DNA from: an uncultured Opitutaceae bacterium
GTDB lineage: Bacteria; Verrucomicrobiota; Verrucomicrobiia; Opitutales; Opitutaceae
Direction: 5' to 3'
NCBI GenBank assembly: GCA_903862935.1
Contig: CAIOZY010000048.1
Coordinates: 1 to 50,652 of the forward strand
Length of the DNA stretch: 50,652 nucleotides
Below the pieces are notes generated by a model. That model did no database searches and was not told the DNA's origin. It saw only the letters and a list, made by a program, of their open reading frames with translations. Every line of letters starts with the position of its first letter. The stretch's first letter is position 1. The position numbers and the translations under genes are program-made. Positions 25,656 through 35,425 of this stretch are shown piece after piece.

Positions 25656-27713
25656 TCAGCCTGCCGGGACCCGTGCTGGCTCGTAGGGATCCTCGCTCAG
25701 ACCGGCCTGGCTCCTGCCCGCGAGCAGCTGCCACCAGACCCGGGCGTTGGCGAGGACGATAAGGGTTACGAGGACCAAGAAGAAGCCCGTTACCGCGGCA
25801 TCGACGTGCAGGTTGAAAATCTGGCGCCGGAGCGCTGCAGCCTCATCCGGCCCGGCCGCTCCAAGCCCCGCCGCAAAGGCCCGACCCCCGGCGAGGAACC
25901 CGAGCCGGGGGTCGGAGGCGAAGATTTTCATCCAACCGGCCGTCATGGTGACTGACAGGAGCCAACCTAATGGCAGGAGCGTCACCCAAAGGTAGCGGGT
26001 GCGCCCCATCTTGATCAGGACCGTCGTTCCGAAGGCGAGCGCCACGACCGCGAGCAGCTGATTTGCCACCCCGAAGATGGGCCACAGGGAGTTGATGCCG
26101 CCGAGGGGGTCGACGACCCCCTGATAAAGGAACCAACCCCAGGCCGCTACAAACAGCGTCGTCGCAAGCGCGTTCGCCGGGAGCGATCGGGTCTCGCCGA
26201 GAGGCTTCCACGCCAGCGCGAGCAGATCCTGGACGAGGAATCTCCCCACCCGGGTGCCGGCGTCGAGGGTCGTCAGGATGAACAGCGCCTCAAACATGAT
26301 CGCGAAGTGGTACCACAGCGCGAGGGCGGCCCGGCTGCCGGAAACCCCGGCGAACATGTGGGCCATGCCAACCGCGAATGTCGGAGCTCCTCCGGTGCGC
26401 CCGATCATGGTCTTTTCCCCGACCTGGGCCGCGAGGTCCGCCATGTCCGCCGAGGTGACAGGGTAGCCCAGGGCGGAAACCTTCGCCACGACAGCCGATT
26501 CGCTCCCGGCCATGTTGATCGCGAAGTACTCACCCGGCCTCATCGTGCAGGCGGCGATCAGGGCCATGATGCCCACGCACATCTCCGTGATCATCGCCCC
26601 GTATCCGACGACCCGGATGTGCCGCTCCCGGGCTATCAACTTCGGGGTCGTCCCCGAGGCGACCAGCGAGTGGAAGCCGGAGATGGCTGCGCAGGCGATT
26701 GTGATGAAGCAGAAGGGGAACACGGGGCCGGCGAACACCGGGCCGCTCCCGTCGATGAACCGGGTCAGGGCCGGCATCTGGAGGGCGGGGGCGAGAACCG
26801 CGATCGCCACGGCCAGCGCCGCCACCGTCCCGATCTTCATGAAGGTGCTCAGGTAATCCCGCGGCGCGAGCAGCAGCCACACCGGCAGGATCGAAGCGAG
26901 GAACCCGTAGCCCATAAGGACCCAGGCGAGCGAGACTCCGCCCAGGGTAAACGCAGCTTCCCAGCGTGAGCCGGGGACCAGCTTTCCGACCCAGACTGCG
27001 CCGAGGAGGGCGACCACACCCAGGGCGCTCACCCAGGCGAGCCGCCCGGACCGGTGCCCGGCCGAGCGCATGCCCAGCCCCATGGCGATTGCGATCGGGA
27101 CCGTCGAGGCGATCGTGAACAGCCCCCAGGGGCTGTTGCTCAGGGCCTTGACGACGACCAGCGCGAGGACTGCCAGCAGGATGATGAGGATCCCGATGAT
27201 GCCGACCAGTGCGACCAGGCCGCCGAAGGGGCCCACCTCCTCGCGGACCATCTGTCCCAGGGACCTCCCGCCCCGGCGCACCGAGCAGAACAGGATCACG
27301 CTGTCGTGCACCGCCCCGCCCAGGGTCGCCCCGACCAGCATCCACAATAGCCCCGGCAGGTATCCGAACTGAGCGGCCAGGACCGGCCCGACCAGGGGCC
27401 CGGGGCCGGCAATGGCCGCAAAGTGGTGCCCGAAGACGACCCACTTGTGCGTGCGCACGAAGTCCTTCCCGTCGGCCCTGACCTCGGAGGGAGGGGCCCT
27501 CCCGTCATCGATCGAGAGCACCCGGGCCATCACCCAGGCCGAGTGAAAGCGGTAGGCGATCGCGGCCGTGCAGGCCGCGGCAATCACCATCCACAGTGCG
27601 TTCACAGGCTCCCCCCGCGCGCGGGCCAGGACCGCCACTGCCCCGGCGCCGAGGACCGCCACCGCGAGCCAGCCCAGCCGGCGCGTCCAACTCTTGGGAA
27701 AAAGGGTCTTCAT
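25656..27713 (-). CDS. cstA: CstA-family carbon-starvation / peptide-pyruvate permease
   Basis: 685 residues with about 16 membrane helices. The family signatures are strong: RTHKWVVFGHHFAAIAGPGPLVGPVLAAQFGYLPGLLWMLVGATLGGAVHD near the N-terminus, FITIACAAISGFHSLVASGTTPK and AMITEMCVGIMALIAACTM. Next come FEALFILTTLDAGTRVGRFLVQDLL and INSLWPIFGVANQLLAVVALAFGTTVLIKMGRTRYLWVTLLPLGWL. CstA members import peptides or pyruvate under carbon limitation. The start could also be the ATG four codons upstream (27725). Divergent from the symporter gene. Confidence 0.95.
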   Translation of the reverse strand: MKTLFPKSWTRRLGWLAVAVLGAGAVAVLARARGEPVNALWMVIAAACTAAIAYRFHSAWVMARVLSIDDGRAPPSEVRADGKDFVRTHKWVVFGHHFAAIAGPGPLVGPVLAAQFGYLPGLLWMLVGATLGGAVHDSVILFCSVRRGGRSLGQMVREEVGPFGGLVALVGIIGILIILLAVLALVVVKALSNSPWGLFTIASTVPIAIAMGLGMRSAGHRSGRLAWVSALGVVALLGAVWVGKLVPGSRWEAAFTLGGVSLAWVLMGYGFLASILPVWLLLAPRDYLSTFMKIGTVAALAVAIAVLAPALQMPALTRFIDGSGPVFAGPVFPFCFITIACAAISGFHSLVASGTTPKLIARERHIRVVGYGAMITEMCVGIMALIAACTMRPGEYFAINMAGSESAVVAKVSALGYPVTSADMADLAAQVGEKTMIGRTGGAPTFAVGMAHMFAGVSGSRAALALWYHFAIMFEALFILTTLDAGTRVGRFLVQDLLALAWKPLGETRSLPANALATTLFVAAWGWFLYQGVVDPLGGINSLWPIFGVANQLLAVVALAFGTTVLIKMGRTRYLWVTLLPLGWLLSVTMTAGWMKIFASDPRLGFLAGGRAFAAGLGAAGPDEAAALRRQIFNLHVDAAVTGFFLVLVTLIVLANARVWWQLLAGRSQAGLSEDPYEPARVPAG

Positions 27714-27858
27714 CGGGGGCGGCATCCGTTTGGCAGAGCGGGCGCCTTACGCCAAGGCGTAAAAACGGCTCAACCGGTGAAGATTGATGACAGGCCCTCC
27801 GCTCTTGACGGCCCGCTTCGCGGGCCTCCTGCTTGCCCGAAAATCCCCTCGGCCGCCC

Positions 27859-29433
27859 GTGAACACCCCCCACCCCTTCGGCGCCCTCGATTGGACCGTG
27901 CTGGCCGCGTACGCCGCGGCCATGCTCGGAATCGGCTACTACTACTCGCGCAGGCAGAAGAGCGCCGAGGAGTACTTCCTGGGCGGGCGCACCATGCACC
28001 CGTTCCTGGCGGGCATCTCGCTGTTCACCGCGATCACGAGCATCATCACCTACCTCGGGACCCCGGGCGAGTACGTGCAGTACGGCCCGACCCTGGCGTT
28101 CCTGGCCGGGCTTATCGCGCTCCCGTTTGTCCAGCTCATCGTCGGCCGCTGGATGATCCCCGTCATCATGAGGCTGCCGATCACGAGCGCCTACGAGCTG
28201 CTCGGCGGACTGGGCCTGTCGGTGCGCCGGACCGGGTCCCTCGCCTACATCGTCACCCGGTTCGTGTGGATGTCGATGATCCTGTACACCAGTTCACGGG
28301 CCCTGGTGAATGTGATCGGCTGCGACCCCCACTGGGGCTACCTGATGATCGCGGTCATCGGCCTGGTGACGACGACCTACACTTTAAGCGGCGGGATCCG
28401 CACGGTCATGATCACGGAGACGGTGCAGTTCTTCATCATGCTGCTCGGGGCGACGGCGACGATCGTATCGGTGTCAGTGCGGCTCGGCGGAGTGTCCGCC
28501 TGGCTGCCGGTCCGCTGGGAGCCCCACTGGCCGCACCAGCCCCTGTTCAGCCTCGACCCCCACATCCGGGTGACCCTCATCGGGGCCTTCATCTACAACG
28601 TCATCGCGACCGTCTGCTCCACCGGCTCCGACCAGTCAACCGTCCAGCGCTTCCTCACGACCCGCGACGCGCGCACTGCGCGCCGGGCCTTCCTGCTGAC
28701 AAATTTCTCGATCGGCGGGGTGTCGATCGTCCTGGGCCTGGTGGGGGCGGCGCTGCTGGGTTTCTACCGGATGAACCCCGGGGCGATCCCCGCCGGCCTC
28801 ACCCTCGAGAAAAACGGAGACGCCTTCTTCCCCCTTTACATCGCCCAGTTCCTGCCGAGCGGGGTCTCGGGTCTGGTGGTCGCAAGCCTCATGGCGCTGT
28901 CGATGTCCTGCCTGAGCGCCGGGATCAACGCCCTGATCATCATCATCACCAAGGATTTTATCGAGACCTCCAAGTCCCACGTCGAGCACTCCGAGCAGGA
29001 GAAGGTGAGGTTGTCCCGCAGGCTCGCCTTCGTGATCGGCCTGTCGGTGATCCTGGGAAGCGTCGCCGTGGGCGCCGTCCGGGGCAATATCTTCGAGGTC
29101 GCCGGAAAGACCGTGAACCTGCTCGGCTGCCCACTCTTCGGACTGTTTTTCCTGGCGATTTTCGTGCGGTTCGCGACCCCCTTCGGGGCGGTTATGGGCG
29201 CGGTCTACAGCACAGCCGCGGCCGTGATCGTGGGCTATTGGGACGTCCTGACCGGACACCCCGTCATCAGTTTCCTGTGGATCGCCCCGATCTCATTCTC
29301 CGTGAGCATCGTTGCCAGCTGCGGCTTCAGTCTGCTGCCGACCCGAGGACGTCCGGTCCGAGTGCTCGCCTCCTATGCGGCGGCCTCCCTCGCCGTTTTG
29401 GCGGGGATCTCATGGTGGGTTGTCAGCCGGTAG
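27859..29433 (+). CDS. sodium/solute symporter (SSS family)
   Basis: 524 residues from the GTG at 27859; an ATG at 27787 would add 24 non-hydrophobic residues, which I think less likely. There are 13 or so membrane helices beginning at LDWTVLAAYAAAMLGIGYYYSRRQKSAEEYFLGGR, the family's helix 1 and R-x-x-xx-EYFLGGR loop. Also LFTAITSIITYLGTPGEYVQYGP, TTYTLSGGIRTVMITETVQFF, TVCSTGSDQSTVQRFLTTRDART and GLVVASLMALSMSCLSAGINALI, with Na-site serines in the last. It imports an unknown solute (sugar, sialate, carboxylate). It diverges from cstA, and its 3' end overlaps the deacylase gene by 11 bp on the opposite strand. Confidence 0.92.
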   Translation: MNTPHPFGALDWTVLAAYAAAMLGIGYYYSRRQKSAEEYFLGGRTMHPFLAGISLFTAITSIITYLGTPGEYVQYGPTLAFLAGLIALPFVQLIVGRWMIPVIMRLPITSAYELLGGLGLSVRRTGSLAYIVTRFVWMSMILYTSSRALVNVIGCDPHWGYLMIAVIGLVTTTYTLSGGIRTVMITETVQFFIMLLGATATIVSVSVRLGGVSAWLPVRWEPHWPHQPLFSLDPHIRVTLIGAFIYNVIATVCSTGSDQSTVQRFLTTRDARTARRAFLLTNFSIGGVSIVLGLVGAALLGFYRMNPGAIPAGLTLEKNGDAFFPLYIAQFLPSGVSGLVVASLMALSMSCLSAGINALIIIITKDFIETSKSHVEHSEQEKVRLSRRLAFVIGLSVILGSVAVGAVRGNIFEVAGKTVNLLGCPLFGLFFLAIFVRFATPFGAVMGAVYSTAAAVIVGYWDVLTGHPVISFLWIAPISFSVSIVASCGFSLLPTRGRPVRVLASYAAASLAVLAGISWWVVSR

Positions 29434-30565
29434 GCCAGGCAGCGCGTCTTAGGAAGTCGGACAGGATAGCTCGGGCCCGGTCTAGCTCGGCGACCGAGAT
29501 CCACTCGTCGGCCGTGTGCGCCTGGGCGATGTCCCCGGGGCCGAACACGACGCTGGGGATGCCCCCCTGGGCCAGGACGCCCGCGTCCGAGAAGTAGTCC
29601 ACGCCCGCAAGGCTCTTCTGGTGGGCGCTCTGGAGCAGCTGGCGAACGAGCGGCAAGTCGGGATCGGTCTCGAGCGGGATGCAGGGGGCAGCTTTGGCGT
29701 TGGACAGGAAGGCCTCGAGTCCCGCCTCGCGCAGGAGTCCGCGCAGCTCGCGCTCGACCCCGGCGTCGGTCTCCCCGGGCAGGGTCCGCCGGTCGATCGT
29801 GATCGAGCACTGGGCTGGGACGATGTTCGCCTGCAGGCCCCCGCAGATCGTGCCCACGTTGACGGTCGGGTGCCCGAGCAGGGGGTGGCTGCGCCGGCGC
29901 AGGAGGGCCCCGTAGCGCTTCTCGATCAGCTCGACGACAGGCGCCATGCCTCGGATCGCGTTCTTTCCGAGCTCGGGCCGGGCTCCGTGGGCGGCCTTGC
30001 CGCGGGTCTGGAGCGTGATCCACAGGTTTCCCTTGTGGCTTGTCACGACCTTGAGTCGGGTCGGCTCGCCAACGATTGCCAGATCCGCCTTGAACCCGGA
30101 GTCGGCAAGCCTTCGGGAACCCGTCTGAGCTGTCTCCTCGTCGATCAGGCCCACAAACCCCAGCTCGATGCCCTGCGGCCGCGGGCCCGCGGAGGCGAGC
30201 TCGCACAGGGCGGTCACCATCGCCGCGACCGATCCCTTGGTGTCGCAGGCCCCGCGGCCGTAGAGCCGGCCTCCGCGTCTGCGGGGTACGAGCTGCTCCT
30301 CGCTCGCCACCTCCACGGTGTCCAGGTGCGGCGCAAGAAGGATCTTTTTTCGTACCCGGCCCTTCGGCGACAAGCGAAGAAACAGGTTCGATCGGCCCGG
30401 AGACACGGGCTGCCAGCCCACGTCAAGCCCCGCCCGCCGGCCAAAGGCGGCCAAAAACTCCCCGACCCGCCGCTCACCGGCCCGGGGGTGCCCGGCCGGC
30501 AGGAAGGCGTTGTTCACGCTGGGAAGGGCGATCAGCTCGCGAAGGAGTTTTTCGGCGGAGGTCAT
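29423..30565 (-). CDS. argE: M20-family deacylase (acetylornithine deacetylase ArgE-like)
   Basis: 380 residues. The zinc metallopeptidase core is intact: His in LLAPHLDTVEV, Asp in GRGACDTKGSVAAMVTAL, the catalytic and ligand Glu pair in GLIDEETAQTGSR, AIVGEPTRLKVV and a C-terminal His in DIAQAHTADEWISV. The dimerisation domain (AHGARPELGKNAI to TLPGETDAGVER) is present. Best fit is the ArgE/DapE group of cytoplasmic N-acyl-amino-acid deacylases, with N-acetylornithine as the likely but unproven substrate. No other arginine gene is adjacent. The 3' end overlaps the symporter gene by 11 bp. Confidence 0.88.
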   Translation of the reverse strand: MTSAEKLLRELIALPSVNNAFLPAGHPRAGERRVGEFLAAFGRRAGLDVGWQPVSPGRSNLFLRLSPKGRVRKKILLAPHLDTVEVASEEQLVPRRRGGRLYGRGACDTKGSVAAMVTALCELASAGPRPQGIELGFVGLIDEETAQTGSRRLADSGFKADLAIVGEPTRLKVVTSHKGNLWITLQTRGKAAHGARPELGKNAIRGMAPVVELIEKRYGALLRRRSHPLLGHPTVNVGTICGGLQANIVPAQCSITIDRRTLPGETDAGVERELRGLLREAGLEAFLSNAKAAPCIPLETDPDLPLVRQLLQSAHQKSLAGVDYFSDAGVLAQGGIPSVVFGPGDIAQAHTADEWISVAELDRARAILSDFLRRAAWPTG

Positions 30566-30628
30566 GGGGGAGGATGTCCCCTACATTGGGGCTGCCGCGT
30601 CCAAAAGGCGAACCTTAGAGCCCTGATT

Positions 30629-32602
30629 TCACACCCCAGCAGGCCCCTGGGGCTTCCACTGGTTCTTCATGATTCGGAGTATGGAGGTTCGCAGGTCGTT
30701 GAACCTAACCGGCTTGGAAACATATCCGTTCATGCCGGCCTCAAGGCACTTCTCCCGGTCGCCCGGCATGACGCTCGCCGTCATCGCCAGGATGTGAAGC
30801 GGCGCCTTCCAGCGGCACCGCTCCCCCAGCTCGCGCTCCCGCCTGCGGATCTCGCGGGTGGCCTCGTAGCCGTCCTGCTCAGGCATCTGGCAGTCCATGA
30901 GGACGATGTCGTAGGGGATCCGCTCCAGAGCGGCGAGGACCTCGATCCCGTTGGCGGCGATGTCCGGCGACAGGCCCAGGCTGTGGAGCTGCCGCACGAT
31001 GACGGCCTGGTTGAGCCGGTTGTCCTCCGCCACCAGGACTCTCATCTTGGGAAAGGCCTCGCCGCCGGCGGGCCCGCCCGCGCTGTCCCGTCCTTCCGGG
31101 ACGCCCACTGCGACGGACTTTCCGAACCGCACGGTGAACCAGAACTGCGTTCCCTTCCCCGGTTCGCTCGACACGCCGATCTGCCCCTGCATCAGGCTGA
31201 CGAGCTCCCTGGCGATCGCCAGGCCCAGGCCCGTGCCGCCGTACTTGCGCGTGGTGGAGCTGTCAGCCTGGGTGAACGCATTGAAGAGCCGGGGCTGCAC
31301 CTCCTTCGAAATTCCGATTCCGGTGTCGGAAACCTCGAACCGCAGCCAGATCTCCGACTCCGTCTCCCGGTCCCGCTCCACGCGAACGGAGACCTCGCCG
31401 CGCTCGGTGAACTTGACCGCATTGTTCATCAGGTTGGACAGGATCTGCCCCAGCCGCCCCGGGTCTCCGTGGACCCGGCGGGGCACGTCGTCGGACACGT
31501 GCTGGGTGAGGGACAGGCCCTTCTCCCGGGCCCTCGGCAGGAGCATGTCGACGGCACTCACAATGATATCCCTCAGCTCGAAATCCAGAACCTCGAGCCC
31601 GAGCTTTCCAGCCTCGATCTTGGAAAAGTCCAGGATGTCGTTGAGCACGCGCAGCAGGATCTCCGCGCTCAGCCGGGCCGCCTCGGCGAATTCCCGCTGC
31701 TGCGGGTCGAGCGCCGTCTCGGACAGGAGGTTCACCATGCCGAGGACACCGTTCATCGGGGTGCGGATCTCGTGGCTCACGGTGGCTATGAACTCACTCT
31801 TGACCCGGAGCGCGGTCTCCGCCGCCTCCTTTGCCAGGATCAGCTCCTTGGTACGCTCCGCGACGCGGGTCTCCAGCTGCTCGCGGACGCGCCGCAGTTC
31901 GGCATCCCGCGTCTGGATCTGGGAAAGCATCTCGTTGAACTGGTTCACGAGCCGGCCAATCTCACCGCCGCTTCCGGGGATGGCGCGGTGGGAGTAGTTG
32001 CGCTCGGCCGCCACCCGGCCGGCGACCGCGACCAGGTTGGCCACCGGGTCCGAGATCGCCCGGTACAGGCTCGAGGCGATGACGAGCCCAGCCAGACCCG
32101 CAATGAGAGTCGCGGCCGCAAGGACGAACGCGTAGCGCCGGTACCGCTCCTTGAGCTCCGTCAGGTCGGACCGCAGGTAAACCGAACCTATGGTCTCGCC
32201 CTTGAACTGGATCGTCTGGAGCGACTCGAGGGAGTCGGGGCCAAAGCGGGACCACGCCCCCACCGGGTTGGGCCAGGTTGCGGCAAGGGCCGGGTTCCGG
32301 CGATAGCTGGCGAGCACCCGGCCGCTCGCGTCGTAGACGCAGCTGGCGTCGACATGGGGCTGCAGGCTCAGGCCGTTCAGGGTTTGCGCGGCCGAGTCCG
32401 GGTCGTTGAAAGCTAGGGATGAGGCGCAGTTGTACCCAATCATCCTCGCCAGCAGGGATAGGTTCTGGACCATCGCCTGCCGGGCCACGGCCTGCTCATA
32501 GGCGAAGGCCGCACCTCCGGCGATCAGCAGGGCAGCCAGGCTCGTCACAAGGCTGATGAGCGTCAGCTTGAGTTGGATGGGGGCGTTGCGAAAAAGTCTC
32601 AC
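30629..32602 (-). CDS. hybrid sensor histidine kinase with CHASE8-like periplasmic domain
   Basis: 657 residues from the GTG at 32602, 4 bp after the YfiR stop; an in-frame TTG at 32644 would overlap that gene. Two membrane helices (about 11-36 and 156-178) enclose a CHASE8-like domain: [58 protein letters not shown] ([11 protein letters not shown]...[25 protein letters not shown]), a short coil, HisKA with His277 ([15 protein letters not shown]), HATPase ([24 protein letters not shown]) and a C-terminal receiver (VAEDNRLN, phospho-Asp570 in [11 protein letters not shown], conserved Lys in VSKPV) follow. There is no DNA-binding or HPt domain, so a partner must lie elsewhere. It is the third gene of the TonB-receptor/YfiR/kinase operon. 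Confidence 0.93.
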   Translation of the reverse strand: MRLFRNAPIQLKLTLISLVTSLAALLIAGGAAFAYEQAVARQAMVQNLSLLARMIGYNCASSLAFNDPDSAAQTLNGLSLQPHVDASCVYDASGRVLASYRRNPALAATWPNPVGAWSRFGPDSLESLQTIQFKGETIGSVYLRSDLTELKERYRRYAFVLAAATLIAGLAGLVIASSLYRAISDPVANLVAVAGRVAAERNYSHRAIPGSGGEIGRLVNQFNEMLSQIQTRDAELRRVREQLETRVAERTKELILAKEAAETALRVKSEFIATVSHEIRTPMNGVLGMVNLLSETALDPQQREFAEAARLSAEILLRVLNDILDFSKIEAGKLGLEVLDFELRDIIVSAVDMLLPRAREKGLSLTQHVSDDVPRRVHGDPGRLGQILSNLMNNAVKFTERGEVSVRVERDRETESEIWLRFEVSDTGIGISKEVQPRLFNAFTQADSSTTRKYGGTGLGLAIARELVSLMQGQIGVSSEPGKGTQFWFTVRFGKSVAVGVPEGRDSAGGPAGGEAFPKMRVLVAEDNRLNQAVIVRQLHSLGLSPDIAANGIEVLAALERIPYDIVLMDCQMPEQDGYEATREIRRRERELGERCRWKAPLHILAMTASVMPGDREKCLEAGMNGYVSKPVRFNDLRTSILRIMKNQWKPQGPAGV

Positions 32603-32606
32603 GGGG

Positions 32607-33221
32607 TCAGGGTCCCTGGGGTTCGCGGTGGACCGCCGTTGCAAGTTTGAGCAGCTGGGCGCTGATCTTCAGGCCGGCCTTCTCGGCGGCCTCCTGGTTG
32701 ATCGAGAAGCGAACCCGGCCATCGATGAGCGCAAAAGTCACCATTCCGCCGAGCTCGGAGAACCGCTCGGACTCTCCCACCGTCAGGACGTGGGCCTTGC
32801 GGACAGCTCCGATGAGATCCTCCTTACCCTCCCCGTCCTGGGCGCTCAGGAACAGCACGTCGGAGCCTGCCGCCTCCTCGGTTGAGGTCACGCGCCGGAC
32901 CGCGATCGGCCGGGATAGGACGGTTCGTCCGGCGATCACGGCCTCGATCTGCCGGACGACGGTCTCGGGCCCGGCGACGCCGATCACAAACGGCTTTTGC
33001 AGGTCGGACTCGCCGGTCTGCGGCCACTGGACGAACTTTGTGAAATTGTAGAGGAAGGCCGCCTTGACCTCGTACTCCGCGGCGCCGCGGACCGAGACCG
33101 ACGCCAGGAGCAATAGCCCCAGGAGAGCCCACAGCGGCCGGAGCCGCGAGCCCGCGCCTCCCCTCCCCGGCCGACAGGTGTCAGCCGGGCCGCAGCTCGG
33201 AGAGGTGGCAACCGCATGCAT
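32607..33221 (-). CDS. YfiR-family (DUF4154) periplasmic regulator
   Basis: 204 residues from the ATG at 33221, 4 bp after the TonB receptor stop. A hydrophobic core ([21 protein letters not shown]) directs export. The mature part matches Yfi[106 protein letters not shown]. In Pseudomonas aeruginosa YfiR binds and represses the CHASE8 domain of the diguanylate cyclase YfiN/TpbB. Here the CHASE8-like partner is a kinase. I see no cysteine in the mature protein, whereas P. aeruginosa YfiR carries redox-sensitive disulfides, so control must differ. The long charged N-region before the signal is unusual, and the true start could lie slightly inside. Confidence 0.9.
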   Translation of the reverse strand: MHAVATSPSCGPADTCRPGRGGAGSRLRPLWALLGLLLLASVSVRGAAEYEVKAAFLYNFTKFVQWPQTGESDLQKPFVIGVAGPETVVRQIEAVIAGRTVLSRPIAVRRVTSTEEAAGSDVLFLSAQDGEGKEDLIGAVRKAHVLTVGESERFSELGGMVTFALIDGRVRFSINQEAAEKAGLKISAQLLKLATAVHREPQGP

Positions 33222-33225
33222 GCGT

Positions 33226-35265
33226 TCAGTACCTGTAATTGAGCAGCAGCCGGAAGGTCCGACCGTCCTGCGCCACCACATCCTGCGCCAGCGTGGCGTC
33301 GGCCGGATACCCGTACCGCGTGTCGAAGGCGTTGTAGAGGCTCGCCGAGGCCGCCCACCCCGACTTTCCCCGGGCCGTGGACAGCGTGAAGTTGGTGAGG
33401 GTGAAGCCGGGCGCTGTCGCGTCAGCAACCGTTTCCACGCTACTGTTGTACTGGACCTCGACCGCCGCAAAGAGCTTCCCCGAATAGAGAGGAACTCCGG
33501 CGTTCAGCTTGGCCAGGCAGCGGGGTGAATCCGTCAGTTGCTCGCCCGTGGCCGGGTCGTGTGTGCGCTGCAGGGAGACGCTCGCCCGGGCCATCGCCCC
33601 GCCAGCTGCCTTCGCCTCGACCTCGAACCCGAGCCCGTCGGCAGTGGCCGAGTTAAGATTCATAAAGAAGAGATCTCCGGCCGGGGTAACATCCTCGGTG
33701 ATCAGGTCCGAGACGGCGTAGTGGTAGGCTGAGACGCTTGTTCGCACGTGCTCCCCGAAGTACTGCTCAAGAACGAGCTCCGAAGTCAGTATCGTCTCGG
33801 GCTTGAGCGGGTGCGGGGCCTGAGCGGGCCCGTTGTAGAAGCGCTCGTAGGCGTTTGGCGGACGGAAGGCCCTCCCCAAAATGACCTTGAGGGCTGTGGC
33901 GGCGGAAGGACGATAAATCAGACTGACTCGCGGGTTGAGGGTCCCCCCGAAGCCCCCGAAATAACGGTCGTAGCGCAGGCCCGCATTCAGCAGCAGCGAG
34001 TCCGCCAACTCAACCTGATCCTCGGCAAAAATACCCAGAACGGAATCGGTGTGGTGGTCGTTGAGGTAATAGGTGCGCGGAACCGTCTCGTCGTAATAGC
34101 TCTGGTCCTGGCGGAAGTTATCCTGGTAGTCGATTCCAGCGACCAGCTTCTGGACCTCGGACAGCTTCCCGGTCACCTGAGCCAGGGCGCCCACGCGCTC
34201 GCCGTGGGCGATGTCGTCCTGGATCGTTACAATTTTTGGCTGGTAGGCGTAGGGGTAGAAGCCGTGATAGTACATTCCGTCGTAGTAGACATGCGCCTCG
34301 AGTTCGAACCCCGCGCTCAATTCCCGGCTGAACTTGAGGTCCGCATACCCGTCCTCGTCGTCGGTCTTCTCTCGGCCAGAGTTGAACACGGTCCCGAAGG
34401 AGGCCGTGGGAACGTGCTTGGTGCGCGCTGAGAAGAACAGGGTCAGCGTCAGGTCGCGGTAACTTGCGTCGACGAAGGCCTTCGCGGCCGACTCCCCGTC
34501 GGAGCTGCGCGCGATCCCGCTGTTCGCAGCAGCCGGGTTTGAACTGATCCGCGGATCGAATTCCGGGTAATACAGCGAACCCACGCCCGCGCTCGAGTAA
34601 TAGGACACGGAGGCGAGCAGCTCCAGGCCGCTCTTGAACTGGTTGCCGTAGGTGAGGCGGCTCTCGTAGGAACCGAAGCTGCCGGCGGAGGCGGTCGACT
34701 CGAAGCCCCCGATGTCGCGTCCGCGGCGGGTCACGATGTTGACGACCCCAAAAAAGGCGGACCCGCCGTAGATCGCCGACCCGGGTCCGCGGATGATCTC
34801 GATCCGGTCGATCAGGCCGATGTCGATCGTGTTCTCACGGGCGACGTAGATCGCGTCGTAGACGTTGTCGTTCATCCGGTGGCCGTCGATCAGGACGAGG
34901 GTCCGGGTGTTGTAGTCGCCGGGGCGGAGGAACCCGCGGGTTCCCAGGTAGGAGTAGTTGCGGTCGTCGGCGACGTACATTCCGCGGACGGACCGCATTA
35001 CGTCGGCCAGTGTCTGGTCTCCAAATTTCCAAATTTCGTCCGCTGTCACGATCGAGACCGAGGCGGGGGCCTCGGTCACCTTCTGTTCGTACTTCGAGGC
35101 CCCGGTTACTGTCTCCACCTTGATGTCCATCAGCTGCTCGATGGACAGGTCCCCCAGACCCTGCTCTGGGGCCCTCCCCAGAGGACCCGCCGAAGCCCCG
35201 CCGGCGATGCTGAGGAAAATCAGTACCACGAGAGTCGCAGGTAAGAACCGAATTTTTTGCGACAT
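33226..35265 (-). CDS. TonB-dependent outer-membrane receptor
   Basis: 679 residues. Signal peptide to about residue 27. A plug domain at about 40-165 (IKVETVTGASKYEQKVTEAPASVSIVTADEI, GTRGFLRPGDYNTRTLVLIDGHRMND, IDRIEIIRGPGSAIYGGSAFFGVVNIVTRRG) is followed by a 22-strand-type barrel ending in FRLLLNYRY. The N-terminal LSIEQLMDIKVETVTGA pattern is the short TonB-box-like region common to the vitamin B12/iron receptor group of this kind (COG4771-like); the ligand is unknown. No ferric uptake genes are adjacent. It leads an operon with YfiR and the hybrid kinase, with only 4 bp gaps, which is the main clue to a signalling rather than pure uptake role. TTTAACC lies 6 nt before the ATG. Confidence 0.93.
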   Translation of the reverse strand: MSQKIRFLPATLVVLIFLSIAGGASAGPLGRAPEQGLGDLSIEQLMDIKVETVTGASKYEQKVTEAPASVSIVTADEIWKFGDQTLADVMRSVRGMYVADDRNYSYLGTRGFLRPGDYNTRTLVLIDGHRMNDNVYDAIYVARENTIDIGLIDRIEIIRGPGSAIYGGSAFFGVVNIVTRRGRDIGGFESTASAGSFGSYESRLTYGNQFKSGLELLASVSYYSSAGVGSLYYPEFDPRISSNPAAANSGIARSSDGESAAKAFVDASYRDLTLTLFFSARTKHVPTASFGTVFNSGREKTDDEDGYADLKFSRELSAGFELEAHVYYDGMYYHGFYPYAYQPKIVTIQDDIAHGERVGALAQVTGKLSEVQKLVAGIDYQDNFRQDQSYYDETVPRTYYLNDHHTDSVLGIFAEDQVELADSLLLNAGLRYDRYFGGFGGTLNPRVSLIYRPSAATALKVILGRAFRPPNAYERFYNGPAQAPHPLKPETILTSELVLEQYFGEHVRTSVSAYHYAVSDLITEDVTPAGDLFFMNLNSATADGLGFEVEAKAAGGAMARASVSLQRTHDPATGEQLTDSPRCLAKLNAGVPLYSGKLFAAVEVQYNSSVETVADATAPGFTLTNFTLSTARGKSGWAASASLYNAFDTRYGYPADATLAQDVVAQDGRTFRLLLNYRY

Positions 35266-35271
35266 GAGTAT

Positions 35272-35278
35272 GGTTAAA
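35272..35278 (-). promoter_or_regulatory. TTTAACC leader motif before TonB receptor gene
   Basis: TTTAACC on the minus strand ends 6 nt before the TonB receptor ATG, without SD. It is the last member of the leader set. Confidence 0.25.
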
Positions 35279-35425
35279 CAATATTGCCCAAGAATGTGGA
35301 CACAAGCTGCCTCTGATCCGTGATTCTACGCAGTGGCTCGATGAGCCCGGGAGCGAAACGGATTGGCTTGAGCGCGCCAACCCGGTGATACTGTCCCCGC
35401 TCCGTCCGGCCCCTCCCGAAACTCC

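Noticed and set aside
29516-32416. 966-codon open frame on the plus strand opposite the deacylase and kinase genes
   Set aside because: Its translation is Arg/Gly/His/Asp-rich with no domain, and it is the antisense shadow of two well-supported minus-strand genes in high-GC DNA.
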